Under the pieces are notes generated by a model, which was given only the letters and a program-made list of their open reading frames with translations, did not search any database and was not told the DNA's origin. Below are positions 1-7,795 of a DNA stretch of 64,000 nucleotides, piece after piece. How positions within the stretch are numbered: the first letter of the stretch is position 1; each line of letters begins with the position of its first letter. Origin of the DNA: JBKHXF01 sp046566145 (GTDB lineage Bacteria; Actinomycetota; Nitriliruptoria; Nitriliruptorales; Nitriliruptoraceae); contig JBKHXF010000003.1 of the NCBI GenBank assembly GCA_046566145.1, forward strand, positions 62,001-126,000. The letters run 5' to 3'. The translations under genes were made by a program, and so were the position numbers.

Positions 1-2
1 GC

Positions 3-251
3 CTGCCCGTGACGAGCGGCGCCGTGCTGGCCGAGGTCGTGCCGGGCTCGCCGGCCGACGAGGCCGGGCTGCGCCGCGGCGACATCGTCGTCGGGGTCGA
101 CGGCCGGGACGTCGGGTCGATGGCGGAGCTCGCCGGCCTGGTCTCCCGGACCCGACCCGGCGAGACCGTGACCATCGACGTCGTCCGCGACGGCGAGGAG
201 GTCTCGCTGGACGTCACCCTCGGCGAGCGCCCCCAGGCGCCGGCGGGCTGA
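3..251 (+). CDS. C-terminal PDZ domain of a truncated (5' outside window) HtrA/DegP-like serine protease
   Basis: The reading frame is open from the window edge to a TGA at 249-251, giving about 82 residues of a protein whose start lies outside. It is a single PDZ domain: the pattern GSPADEAGLRRGDIVVGVDG followed by a second strand (GETVTIDVVRDGEE) is typical of the C-terminal PDZ of S1C (HtrA/DegP/PepD) proteases, where it binds unfolded or C-terminal peptides and controls the protease. The protease domain itself is not visible, so a site-2 protease or another PDZ carrier is also possible. It ends 25 bases before the convergent hydrolase gene. Confidence 0.75.
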   Translation: MPVTSGAVLAEVVPGSPADEAGLRRGDIVVGVDGRDVGSMAELAGLVSRTRPGETVTIDVVRDGEEVSLDVTLGERPQAPAG

Positions 252-276
252 CCGGCGGGTCGGGCCGCTCGACGTG

Positions 277-1779
277 TCAGCGCAGCCGGTCGGTCACGTC
301 GAGGAACGTGTACAGCTGCGTCTCGTCGGGGAACACCCAGGTCCGGTCGTCGGGGACGGGCAGCTCCGCCCCGAGGACGTCGGCGAGCACCCGCGGCCAC
401 AGCGAGGCCGGGGTCACGTCCTCGGGCAGCGCCACGTCGACGCCGTGGACCGCGAGCAGGACCCCGAGCTTCTCCCGCAGCTCGTCGTCGGGGGCAAGGT
501 CCCACCGGTACGCCGGCCCCTGCGCCACGCGCGCCTCCGGGTGCGGGCCCTCGTCCGACTGGACGACGACGACCGGCGGGCGACGGTCCGCCGGCGCGCC
601 GGCGAGGATCGCGTCGACCAGCTCGGTCGCCCGGGCCTCGGTGTAGGCGAGCTGGCGCCGGAAGTTGTCGTCGCGGCTGCGCTGGCGCTCGACGTCGCGC
701 GGGACCCACGCACCGTCGGCCTCGAACACGTACGGCTCGTGCGGCAGGGTGATGTGCGCGAACACGAAGCGCGGGACGTCCGACGGGGCCGCGGCGAGCT
801 CGGCCAGCGCGTCGAACTGGCGCAGCGCCACGTCACGCTTCTCGCGGCGCAGCTCCTCGCGCGCGTCGACCTCCCCCGCGAGCGAGCGGAACGCCGGGAG
901 GACGGTGGTGGAGGCGAACACGTCGGCGAACTCGTCGCCGGCGGAGCGGACCACCTCGTCGGCGGTGGTCGCGCTGGCGGTCGGCGACCACCAGGAGCCG
1001 ACGTGGACGTACCGGTAGCCGGCGTCGGTCAGCAGGTGCCCGAGCCGGTGATCGCGCAGGAGGCGGTAGACCGGCTGCCAGTCGTCGCCGGGCTCGCCGG
1101 CGAGCGCCTCGAGCGTGGTCAGGTTGAGGCTGGACGCGAGGGAGTGGGCCGTCTTCGGGTAGTTGGCGCGCGCCTGCTCGGCGACCTGGAAGCCGCGCGC
1201 CTCGAGGCCGGTGAGGAACGGACCGGTGTCGGCGCCGAGCACGTCCGCGGCGACGTCGCGGCGCGGGAACCGGTCGAGCACCACGTACCAGACGTCCGGC
1301 GCGTCCTCGTCGGCGACGAACGCGGCGTCCGGGGTCGCACCGACGGCCGCGGGCGCGGCCGGCGCCGACGGCGCGAGGGCGAGCGGCAGCGCGTTCGCGA
1401 CGACGAGCGCGATCGCGACGACGTTCACGATCGACGTCGTGGCACCGAGCCGCTCGTCGTGGTGCAGGCGGGTGACCACGAGGACGCCGGCCGCCGCGAC
1501 GAGCAGCAGCGCCAGCGCCAGCCCGACGGCGGGCCCGAGCAGCCCGAGGTGGTAGCCGTGGGTGCCGAGCACGACCACGGCGACCGAGGCGATCAGCGCG
1601 CTCGAGCGGAGCTCGCGGGTCCGCGCGGCGGCCAGGCCCCAGACGACCAGCGTCACGAGCACGCTCCCGCCGAGGACCGGCAGGGCCTGCTCGGTGGTGA
1701 CCTCGGCACGGTTGCCGACCCACAGCATCAGCACCGGCACGCAGGCCAGCAGCAGCGGGTGGACGGGGACGCGTCGCAT
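277..1779 (-). CDS. membrane-anchored alkaline phosphatase/sulfatase-fold hydrolase or transferase
   Basis: 500 residues. About five membrane helices fill residues 7-135, followed by an extracytoplasmic catalytic domain of the alkaline phosphatase superfamily. Visible landmarks are DVWYVVLDRF near 165 (first metal-binding strand), YPKTAHSLASSLN near 205 (probable nucleophile helix, Thr or Ser), HITLPHEPYVF near 325 and QSDEGPH near 400 (second metal cluster). The fold serves sulfatases, phosphatases and phosphoethanolamine or glycerol-phosphate transferases; the substrate is not readable. The ATG overlaps the stop of the upstream methyltransferase gene as TGATG, so the two are translationally coupled. 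With the small membrane protein ahead of it this makes a three-gene cassette, probably for modifying an exported glycan or lipid (inference). Confidence 0.7.
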   Translation of the reverse strand: MRRVPVHPLLLACVPVLMLWVGNRAEVTTEQALPVLGGSVLVTLVVWGLAAARTRELRSSALIASVAVVVLGTHGYHLGLLGPAVGLALALLLVAAAGVLVVTRLHHDERLGATTSIVNVVAIALVVANALPLALAPSAPAAPAAVGATPDAAFVADEDAPDVWYVVLDRFPRRDVAADVLGADTGPFLTGLEARGFQVAEQARANYPKTAHSLASSLNLTTLEALAGEPGDDWQPVYRLLRDHRLGHLLTDAGYRYVHVGSWWSPTASATTADEVVRSAGDEFADVFASTTVLPAFRSLAGEVDAREELRREKRDVALRQFDALAELAAAPSDVPRFVFAHITLPHEPYVFEADGAWVPRDVERQRSRDDNFRRQLAYTEARATELVDAILAGAPADRRPPVVVVQSDEGPHPEARVAQGPAYRWDLAPDDELREKLGVLLAVHGVDVALPEDVTPASLWPRVLADVLGAELPVPDDRTWVFPDETQLYTFLDVTDRLR

Positions 1780-3221
1780 CACGGCCGCAGGTGCACCAGC
1801 AGCCGGTCGGTGCCCGCCACGGGGGTGGTCGACACGACCTCGCCGCGCGACGCGCAGGCCGCGAGGAAGTCCTCGGTCGTGTAGCCGTCGAACCGGTCCT
1901 CGCGGGTCGCGAGCAGCACCCGCACCTTCGGGTCGTCCTTCGGGACCCACTCGACGAGCACGTCGCGTCCGAGCGACGCCAGCAGGTCGACGACCCGCGG
2001 CAGCGGCACCTCCCCCGCGATGGCGAGGTGGTGCACGAGGGCGAGGGCCAGCACCGCGTCGGCGGGGCCGCGGTCCACGATCGAGGGCCGCTCGGTCAGG
2101 GCCCAGCCGAGCGCCGGGCTGGGGTTGCCGAGGTCGAGCAGGAGCGGGTGGACGTCCCCGGGCACGTCGGGCCAGTCGGCCCCCGTGCGTGCGCGCCAGC
2201 CCCGCTCGACCGCGCCGTGGTCGATGTCGGCCGCCACGACGTGGGCGCCGCGCTCGGCGGCGAGCAGCGCGAACCGGCCGGTGTTGGCGCCGAGGTCCCA
2301 CACCGTCGTCGGGGCCACCGCGTCGAGGAAGGCGCCGACGCCGGCGACCTTGCTCGCCATCGCCTCGTCGGAGTAGTGGGCCGCCGTCTCGTAGTAGTCG
2401 GCCCAGGTCGTCCCGGCCGGCTCCCAGGTGAGCTTCGCGACGGCGCCGCGGAGCTGCTCCACGAGGCCGCGCATCGCCGTGTCGGAGAAGCGCACGGTGC
2501 GGCGCTCGCCGCCGGCGCCGTCGACGGCGACCTCGCGGTCCCGCTGCGCGCGCGCCTGCAGGTGCAGGTGGGTCAGCAGCGCCGGGCGGAGCTTCGTGCT
2601 CGCCGGCAGCATCGTCGCGGCGAGGTCGAGCGGCACGCCCGCGACGTCGGTGCGGGTCAGTGCCCCGAGGCGGACGTCCACCGTGCACTCGAGCGCGAGC
2701 GGTGCGAGGAAGTGGCGGCAGAACTGGTGGTACGCGGCCCACGGCGCGTCGGGCTCGCGCGGACCGAACGACAGCGTGTCGATCAGGACGGCGCGGCCCC
2801 GCAGGAAGACGACGTTGAAGGCGGAGGCGTCCCGCAGGACCATGCCGTGGTCCAGCGCGACCGACATCGCGTCGAGCGTCGCGAGCGCCGCAGCGCGGCG
2901 CATGCCCGGCGACCACTCGTAGGGGTACGAGACGAACGGCACGCGCTCGGGCCGGAGCACGCGGTGGGCCCGTGCCGGGTCGAGGGCGAGGGCGTCCTGC
3001 TCCTCGGCCGGGACCTCGTCGTGCCGGACGAGGAGCCCGCGCTGGTGGAGCGCGTCGTACAGACCGCTCGCGACGACCGCGTCGTAGGTCTCGGCGAACG
3101 ACCGGTCGACCTGCCGCAGCAGGAGGCCGTCACGGGTGTAGACGACGCCCGCGGGGTCCCGGAACGATCCCGGGACCGGCCGGGCGACGGTGAGGTCGTC
3201 CGGGGTGGTGGTGTCGCTCAC
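1779..3221 (-). CDS. class I SAM-dependent methyltransferase with an N-terminal kinase-like domain (NoeA-like architecture)
   Basis: 480 residues from a GTG that overlaps the stop of the preceding small gene (GTGA). The C-terminal half is a Rossmann methyltransferase: motif I VWDLGANTGRFALLAAERGA near 290-310, then an acidic residue at the end of strand 2 (AADID). The N-terminal half carries a pattern resembling a degraded kinase catalytic loop (LRDASAFNVV followed by LIDTLSFG near 150-170), as seen in proteins annotated as nodulation protein NoeA-like methyltransferases. An ORF extension upstream of 3221 is rejected because it would run through the preceding gene. The substrate is unknown; the partner hydrolase suggests a cell-surface molecule. 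Confidence 0.7.
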   Translation of the reverse strand: MSDTTTPDDLTVARPVPGSFRDPAGVVYTRDGLLLRQVDRSFAETYDAVVASGLYDALHQRGLLVRHDEVPAEEQDALALDPARAHRVLRPERVPFVSYPYEWSPGMRRAAALATLDAMSVALDHGMVLRDASAFNVVFLRGRAVLIDTLSFGPREPDAPWAAYHQFCRHFLAPLALECTVDVRLGALTRTDVAGVPLDLAATMLPASTKLRPALLTHLHLQARAQRDREVAVDGAGGERRTVRFSDTAMRGLVEQLRGAVAKLTWEPAGTTWADYYETAAHYSDEAMASKVAGVGAFLDAVAPTTVWDLGANTGRFALLAAERGAHVVAADIDHGAVERGWRARTGADWPDVPGDVHPLLLDLGNPSPALGWALTERPSIVDRGPADAVLALALVHHLAIAGEVPLPRVVDLLASLGRDVLVEWVPKDDPKVRVLLATREDRFDGYTTEDFLAACASRGEVVSTTPVAGTDRLLVHLRP

Positions 3222-3442
3222 GCCTCGTCCGGGCCCTCGGTCGCGGTGTCGCCCCGGCGGAAGACCCCGGTGATGCGGCGCCACGACATCTTGAGGATCA
3301 TGCCGGCGGACGCGAAGAAGGCGACCAGGGCCGAGAAGATCACCGACGTCGAGCCGGCGTCGATGTAGGCGTTCGCGGGCGCCAGCACGCCGAGCAGGAG
3401 CGCGGCGGTCAGCGCGAGGACGGTGCGGAGGCGGCTGCCCAT
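3218..3442 (-). CDS. small exported or membrane protein with YIDAG motif, first gene of the surface-modification cassette
   Basis: 74 residues. It has a basic N terminus and a hydrophobic signal-like helix (residues 6-22, ending PANA), then YIDAGSTSVIF, a second hydrophobic helix, and a basic, acid-tailed cytoplasmic end. The YID-[PA]-G-[ST]-x-S motif right after a signal helix recurs, from memory, in short proteins encoded beside methyltransferase/sulfatase-like genes. The ATG at 3442 is preferred over upstream in-frame codons because it begins the signal sequence. A -10-like TACCGT lies at 3508-3503, about 60 bases upstream. Its function is unknown; a scaffold or partner for the two downstream enzymes is an inference. 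Confidence 0.6.
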   Translation of the reverse strand: MGSRLRTVLALTAALLLGVLAPANAYIDAGSTSVIFSALVAFFASAGMILKMSWRRITGVFRRGDTATEGPDEA

Positions 3443-3588
3443 CGTGGTCGGGTCCCTCTGGTCGTCGGACGTGACGTGCGGGTGACCGCACGACGACGCG
3501 CCACGGTACAGCCGGTGACGGCCTGCTGTCCGTCGGCCCCGCCGATGCGGACCGTGGCCGCCGTCACCGGCAGGTCGCGACGCCTCCG

Positions 3589-4365
3589 TCACCTACACGT
3601 CGCGACGCCTCCGTCGACCGGCAGGACGGCGCCCGTGACGAACGCCGACGCGCGCGAGGCGAGGAACAGGATCGCCCCAGCCATGTCGTCGGGCCCGCCG
3701 ATGCGGTGCAGCGGGGTCGCCTCGACGATCTGCTCCTCCGCCTGCTCGAGCATGAACGCCGTCATCCGTGAGGGGAACAGGCCCGGGGCGATGGCGTTCA
3801 CGCGCACGTGCTCCCGCGCGAGCCGCGCCGCGAGGTGCCGGGTCAGCTGGTGCACCGCCGCCTTGGAGGCCGAGTACGCGTACGACTCGAAGGCCGGGAC
3901 CCGGATCCCGTCGATCGACCCGACGTTCACCACCGACGCCGGCTCGATCGCGGTGCCGGCGGCACGCAGCTGCGGCAGCAGCGCCTGGGTGAGCGCGAAG
4001 ACGCCCTTCACGTTGACGTCGAGGACCTTGTCGAACCCATGCTCCGGGTACGTCGCGACGTCCTCGCCCCACGTCGCGCCGGCGTTGTTGACCAGCACGT
4101 GCACCGCCTCGTGGCGCTCGGCCACGGCGGCCGCGAGCGCCCGGGCACCGTCGTAGCTCGAGAGGTCGGCGGCGATGGCCGTGCAGTCGCCCACCTGGCG
4201 CAGCCGACCGGCCGTGGCCTCGAGCTCGTCGGCCTTGCGTGAGGCGATCACGACCGAGGCGCCGTGCTCGACGAGCGCCGCCGCGACCATCTCCCCGATG
4301 CCGCGAGAGCCGCCGGTCACGACGGCGACCTTCCCCTCGACGCTGAACAGGTCCGACGTGCTCAC
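3589..4365 (-). CDS. short-chain dehydrogenase/reductase (SDR), NAD(P)-dependent
   Basis: 258 residues, standard classical-SDR length. The cofactor motif TGGSRGIG lies near residues 13-20, NNAG near 91, the catalytic Ser in VNVGSIDG and the Tyr/Lys pair in YAYSASK. The C terminus DGG is typical of the family. Such enzymes reduce or oxidise ketone/alcohol groups; no substrate can be assigned. The start is the GTG at 4365, which has GAGGAG at 4376-4371 with 5-base spacing; a longer frame begins at 4398 but has no such site. A -10-like TAGCGT at 4402-4397 gives a short leader. It is transcribed alone, downstream of and on the same strand as the MarR gene. Confidence 0.88.
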   Translation of the reverse strand: MSTSDLFSVEGKVAVVTGGSRGIGEMVAAALVEHGASVVIASRKADELEATAGRLRQVGDCTAIAADLSSYDGARALAAAVAERHEAVHVLVNNAGATWGEDVATYPEHGFDKVLDVNVKGVFALTQALLPQLRAAGTAIEPASVVNVGSIDGIRVPAFESYAYSASKAAVHQLTRHLAARLAREHVRVNAIAPGLFPSRMTAFMLEQAEEQIVEATPLHRIGGPDDMAGAILFLASRASAFVTGAVLPVDGGVATCR

Positions 4366-4396
4366 GGGTGCTCCTCGCGGGTCGACGTGCCGGGGC

Positions 4397-4402
4397 ACGC
4401 TA
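4397..4402 (-). promoter_or_regulatory. -10-like element TAGCGT for the SDR gene
   Basis: TAGCGT on the reverse strand, 31 bases before the GTG at 4365 and just ahead of the GAGGAG ribosome site. It fits the TAnnnT pattern that recurs upstream of many genes here. No clear -35 box is visible. Confidence 0.4.
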
Positions 4403-4438
4403 CCGGCGGCATCGGCGGGACCGGCCGTCCCGGTGCGC

Positions 4439-4924
4439 TCAGGGGTCGAGCCGCTCGCCGAGGCGCCGCAGCAGGTCCCCGAGGCTCGAGCGCTCCCGTC
4501 CGGTGAGGCCCCCGAGCAGGCCCGTCTGGGCGTCGAGGTACCCGTGGACGGCCTCGTCGGTCCGCGCCGTGCCGGCCGCGGTCAGCTCCACGGCCAGGGC
4601 TCGTCCCGCGCCGGTCGGGCGCCGGCGGACCCACCCGGCCTCCTCCAGCGCGTCGAGGCGGATCGAGACCGTCGCGGCCGTGAGGTTGAGCCGGCCGGCC
4701 AGGTCCCGCTGCGGGACGGGTCCGTCCGCCCGCCGCAGCAACGACAGCACCCGGAACTCGGGGAGCGTGAGCCCGTGCTCGGCGAGCCGCTCCGAGAGCC
4801 GCCGCTCCACGACGGGGGCGAGCCGCAGCAGCCGCGTCACCACCTCGACGCTCGACAGGTCGAGGCCGGGGTCGACCCGGGTCCAGTCCTCGACGAGCCG
4901 GTCGACGGCGTCGCGCTGTCCCAC
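4439..4924 (-). CDS. MarR-family transcriptional regulator
   Basis: 161 residues. The winged helix-turn-helix is clear: LPEFRVLSLL, then the recognition helix region LAGRLNLTAATVSIRLDALEEAGWVRR near 80-107, followed by the wing (RRPTGAGRALAVELT). Long helices at both ends match the MarR dimer interface. MarR proteins are usually autorepressors released by a phenolic or oxidative ligand. The gene is divergent from the F420-reductase-like gene, and a perfect 14-bp palindrome at 4958-4971 sits between them, so it probably controls itself and the 5035-6833 operon. The start is GTG. Confidence 0.88.
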   Translation of the reverse strand: MGQRDAVDRLVEDWTRVDPGLDLSSVEVVTRLLRLAPVVERRLSERLAEHGLTLPEFRVLSLLRRADGPVPQRDLAGRLNLTAATVSIRLDALEEAGWVRRRPTGAGRALAVELTAAGTARTDEAVHGYLDAQTGLLGGLTGRERSSLGDLLRRLGERLDP

Positions 4925-4947
4925 GTGGTCCCTCCGGTCGGCTCGTG

Positions 4948-4957
4948 AGGGTAACGT
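4948..4957. promoter_or_regulatory. symmetric -10 element AGGGTAACGT, probable bidirectional promoter
   Basis: The sequence reads TACCCT on the reverse strand (4953-4948) and TAACGT on the forward strand (4952-4957), sharing the central TA. It lies between the divergent marR and F420-reductase-like genes and touches the palindromic operator, so one bound regulator could block both directions. Confidence 0.45.
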
Positions 4958-4971
4958 GTTAGACGTCTAAC
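4958..4971. promoter_or_regulatory. MarR operator, perfect palindrome GTTAGACGTCTAAC
   Basis: A 14-bp perfect inverted repeat, strikingly A/T-rich for this DNA, in the short gap between marR and the divergent operon. Paired TTAGAC half sites of this size are typical MarR-dimer targets. A further half-site-like TTAGAT follows at 4972-4977. The assignment rests on position and symmetry. Confidence 0.7.
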
Positions 4972-5034
4972 TTAGATGCCTGACAGGACGCCGTGCGGAC
5001 CCCCCGAGCGGCGACGACCGTGGAGGACGACGAC

Positions 5035-5670
5035 GTGGGGTCGCTCTCGATCGCCGTGGTCGGCGCGGGCCGTGTGGGCCGCGCGCTCGGACCCCGCTGG
5101 GCCGCCGCCGGGCACGCCATCCGCTACGGCGTCCGCGACCCGGACGACGAGCGGTTCGCCGACCTGCGCGACCACGCCGACGTCACGACGCCGGCCGAGG
5201 CCGCCGCCGGCGCCGACGCCCTGCTCCTCGCCGTCCCGTGGGGCGCGGTGGAGACGGTCGCGACGCAGCTCGGGGAGCTCGGCGACACGGTCGTGCTCGA
5301 CGCGACCAACCCGCTCGCAGGAGGCAGCCACGCGATCGACGACGGGCGCAGCGGTGCCGAGGTCGTCGCCGCCACGCTGCGAGGCGGACGCGTCGTGAAG
5401 GCCTTCAACACGACCGGGAGCCGGAACCTCTCCGACCCCTCGGGCTACGACCCGGCCCCGGTGATGTGGCTGGCGGGGGACGACGCGTCGGCGTGCGAGC
5501 TCGCCGCGGGCCTCGCGTCCGACGTCGGCTTCGCGCCGGTCCTCGCCGGCGACCTCGCCGGCGCCCGCGAGCTCGAGCACCTCGCCGTGCTGTGGATCCG
5601 GCTCGCCCACCGACTGGGCCACGGGCCCGACCTCGTCCTCACCGCCCAGCGCCGAACGGCGCGCCCGTGA
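5035..5670 (+). CDS. NADPH-dependent F420 reductase-like oxidoreductase
   Basis: 211 residues. The N-terminal Rossmann fold has the dinucleotide motif VVGAGRVGRALG at about 6-17, then LLLAVPW and the conserved VVKAFNTTG segment near 120-130, as in Fno-type NADPH:F420 oxidoreductases and their NADP-binding relatives. F420 itself cannot be confirmed as substrate. The start is chosen at GTG 5035 because GGAGGA at 5022-5027 sits 7 bases before it; in-frame GTGs at 4993 and 5020 lack a site. Its stop overlaps the ltrA start as GTGA, so the two form an operon opposite marR and are probably under its control. Confidence 0.75.
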   Translation: MGSLSIAVVGAGRVGRALGPRWAAAGHAIRYGVRDPDDERFADLRDHADVTTPAEAAAGADALLLAVPWGAVETVATQLGELGDTVVLDATNPLAGGSHAIDDGRSGAEVVAATLRGGRVVKAFNTTGSRNLSDPSGYDPAPVMWLAGDDASACELAAGLASDVGFAPVLAGDLAGARELEHLAVLWIRLAHRLGHGPDLVLTAQRRTARP

Positions 5671-6833
5671 CCGCCTCGACCCAGCCCATCAGCGCGAGCA
5701 CGGGGCCAGAGACGGCCGACCCGGTCGAGCTGTTCTTCGACCTGGCGTTCGTCTTCGCAGCGGCCCGGCTCGTGGGCTTCCTGCACCACGAGCTGACCGC
5801 GACGTCCGTGGCCCAGGCGCTCGTCCTGCTGAGCCTGCTGTGGTGGGCCTGGTCGCAGTTCACGTGGTCCGCGAACGCCGTCGGCAACGGCAGCCGTGGC
5901 ATCCGCGGCGTGTTCCTGCTCGCCACCGTCGCGACCGTCCCGATCGGGGCGTCGATCGACCACGCCTTCGACGCCACGGGGGCGGTCTTCGCGGTCAGCT
6001 GGGCCGTGCTGCTCCTCGCCGGCTCGGCCGTCTACGTCGTCGGCGTGTGGCACGACGAGGTGCAGCGGCGCGCGGTCGTCGACTACGAGCTGCGCACCCT
6101 GCTCGGTGCGCTCCTCGTCGTCGCCGGCGCGGCCGTCACCGACCCCACCGGCCGGCTCGTGCTGTGGGCGCTGGGCTTCCTCGGGCTCGTGGTGGCCGCG
6201 GCGCTGGTCGGCGGGGACGGGTTCGAGGGGATCGTCGCCTCGCACTTCGCCGAGCGCTACGGCCTGATCGTCATCGTCGCGCTCGGCGAGACGGTCGTCG
6301 CGCTCGGGATCGGGGTCGCCGAGTCGCTCGGCGAGTCGCTCGACGCGGGCACCCTCGGCGTGCTCGTCGGCGGCGGCGCCCTCGCGTGCCTGCTGTGGTG
6401 GTCGTACTTCGACCGCATCGCACCGACGGCCGAGCACCACCTCGCGACCGCTGACGGTGCGGTGAAGGGCCGCATGGCCAGGGACCTCTACACCTACCTC
6501 CACCTGCCGCTCTTCGCGGGGGTCGTCCTGGTCGCGGTGGCGCTCGAGGAGATCGTCGTCCACCCCGCGGACCCGCTCGACCTCCCGATGCGCGGCGTGC
6601 TCGCCGCCGGCCTCGGCCTGTTCCTCGGCGGCTTCGTGCTGGCCGACCTGCGGGCGTCGAGAACGCTGGAGCGGGAGCGCACCGTGGCACTGCTGCTGCT
6701 CGTCGTCGGCGTGCTCGCCGCGCCGCTGTCCGGCCTCGGGCTGCTGGTCGCGGTCGACGTGGCGCTGCTGCTCGCCCTCGTGGTCGAGGACCGGCTCTCC
6801 CCGGCGCACCACCACGCGCCGGCGGCCGCCTGA
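5667..6833 (+). CDS. ltrA: low temperature requirement protein A (LtrA) family membrane protein
   Basis: 388 residues, nearly all hydrophobic, with about ten or more membrane helices. The family signatures are VELFFDLAFVFA near residue 20, SLLWWAWSQFTWSAN near 60, HFAERYGLIVIVALGETVVALG near 200 and WWSYFDR in the second half. LtrA was named for a Listeria mutant unable to grow in the cold; its molecular role is not established. It begins at GTG 5667, overlapping the upstream stop by four bases, so it is co-transcribed with the F420-reductase-like gene and likely shares MarR control. Confidence 0.85.
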   Translation: MTASTQPISASTGPETADPVELFFDLAFVFAAARLVGFLHHELTATSVAQALVLLSLLWWAWSQFTWSANAVGNGSRGIRGVFLLATVATVPIGASIDHAFDATGAVFAVSWAVLLLAGSAVYVVGVWHDEVQRRAVVDYELRTLLGALLVVAGAAVTDPTGRLVLWALGFLGLVVAAALVGGDGFEGIVASHFAERYGLIVIVALGETVVALGIGVAESLGESLDAGTLGVLVGGGALACLLWWSYFDRIAPTAEHHLATADGAVKGRMARDLYTYLHLPLFAGVVLVAVALEEIVVHPADPLDLPMRGVLAAGLGLFLGGFVLADLRASRTLERERTVALLLLVVGVLAAPLSGLGLLVAVDVALLLALVVEDRLSPAHHHAPAAA

Positions 6834-6846
6834 CCCCAGGGGGCTC

Positions 6847-7659
6847 CTACAGCAGCGGCCCCGTCACGACGCCGATCAGCAGCCCGAGCGCCCCGAGGCC
6901 GCCGGCCACCAGCCACGCGCCGACGGTGCTCGTGCGGTCGTAGGGCCGACCGACGCGGAACACCGGCAGGGCAGCGAGCGCGCCGCCGAGCAGCCCGCCG
7001 ACGTGGCCACCGATCGAGATGCCGGGCAGCACGAACGTCAGCACGAGGTTCAGCACGACGAGCGACCCGATGGAGGTCTGCATCGGGTTCACGCCGCGGA
7101 CCCGCATCCCGACCATCGCGGCGCCCATGAGCCCGAACACCGCACCGGACGCCCCGATGGTGGCCGACGTGTACGACAGCGCCAGCGCGCCGGCGGAGCC
7201 GCCGAAGAGCCCAGCGGCGAACAGCGCCGCGAACCGGGCCCGGCCCAGCGCCGGCTCGAGCATCTGGCCGAGCATCCACAGCAGGTAGCCGTTGAAGCCG
7301 ATGTGGAGCAGCCCGCCGTGGAGGAACCCAGCGGTCACGAGTCGCCACCACTCCCCCGCCGCGACCGCCGGCCCGAACAGCGCGCCCGCGCGGAACGGCA
7401 GCGGGCTCACCTGCTGCACGAGGAACACCGCGACGGCGATGCCGACCAGCGTCCGGGTCACGAGCGCACCGCCGGCGCGGGCCACGGCCCGCACGCGCGC
7501 GGGCTGCCGCGCGTCGTCGGGGCACAGGAAGCCCACCGGCGCGTCGATCGCGTCGTCGAGGCAGATCGGGCGCTCGCAGCGCGTGCACCGCAGCGGCGCC
7601 GGCCGGTCGGGGTGCCGGTAGCAGGTGGCGGTGGTGGTCGCCTCGTCGGACGCGGACAC
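6847..7659 (-). CDS. rhomboid-family intramembrane serine protease with N-terminal zinc-finger-like domain
   Basis: 270 residues. The rhomboid core shows HGGLLHIGFNGYLLW (first loop and structural His/Asn), the catalytic Ser in GASGAVFGLMG near residue 160 and the catalytic His in GGHVGGLLGG near 215, with six or seven membrane helices. The N terminus is a B-box-like zinc module common in actinobacterial rhomboids (Cys at 13, 25, 28, 33 and 46), but the expected second Cys of two pairs is Asp (positions 36 and 49). It should cleave membrane proteins within the bilayer; substrates are unknown. A -10-like TACCGT at 7698-7693 lies 34 bases upstream. Confidence 0.88.
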   Translation of the reverse strand: MSASDEATTTATCYRHPDRPAPLRCTRCERPICLDDAIDAPVGFLCPDDARQPARVRAVARAGGALVTRTLVGIAVAVFLVQQVSPLPFRAGALFGPAVAAGEWWRLVTAGFLHGGLLHIGFNGYLLWMLGQMLEPALGRARFAALFAAGLFGGSAGALALSYTSATIGASGAVFGLMGAAMVGMRVRGVNPMQTSIGSLVVLNLVLTFVLPGISIGGHVGGLLGGALAALPVFRVGRPYDRTSTVGAWLVAGGLGALGLLIGVVTGPLL

Positions 7660-7738
7660 GGCCGGGGCCTCCCTGGGGACGGTGGACCGCCGACGGTACG
7701 CGGGCGGCGTCGGTGGGGGTTCGGACCCACCCGACCGT

Positions 7739-7744
7739 TAGGGT
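7739..7744 (+). promoter_or_regulatory. -10-like element TAGGGT for the AtuA-family gene
   Basis: TAGGGT 52 bases before the GTG at 7796, ahead of an AGGAG ribosome site. The divergent rhomboid gene has its own TACCGT at 7698-7693 on the other strand, so the 136-base gap holds two back-to-back promoters. No -35 is evident. Confidence 0.4.
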
Positions 7745-7795
7745 GCGCCGCCGACGGGAACAGGTCACCGACCCCGAGCGAGGAGCCCAGCGGAC

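Noticed and set aside
1780..2916. N-terminal extension of the AP-fold hydrolase frame beyond 1779
   Set aside because: The extension is Arg/Pro-rich and overlaps the methyltransferase; the hydrolase starts naturally at ATG 1779 with membrane helices.
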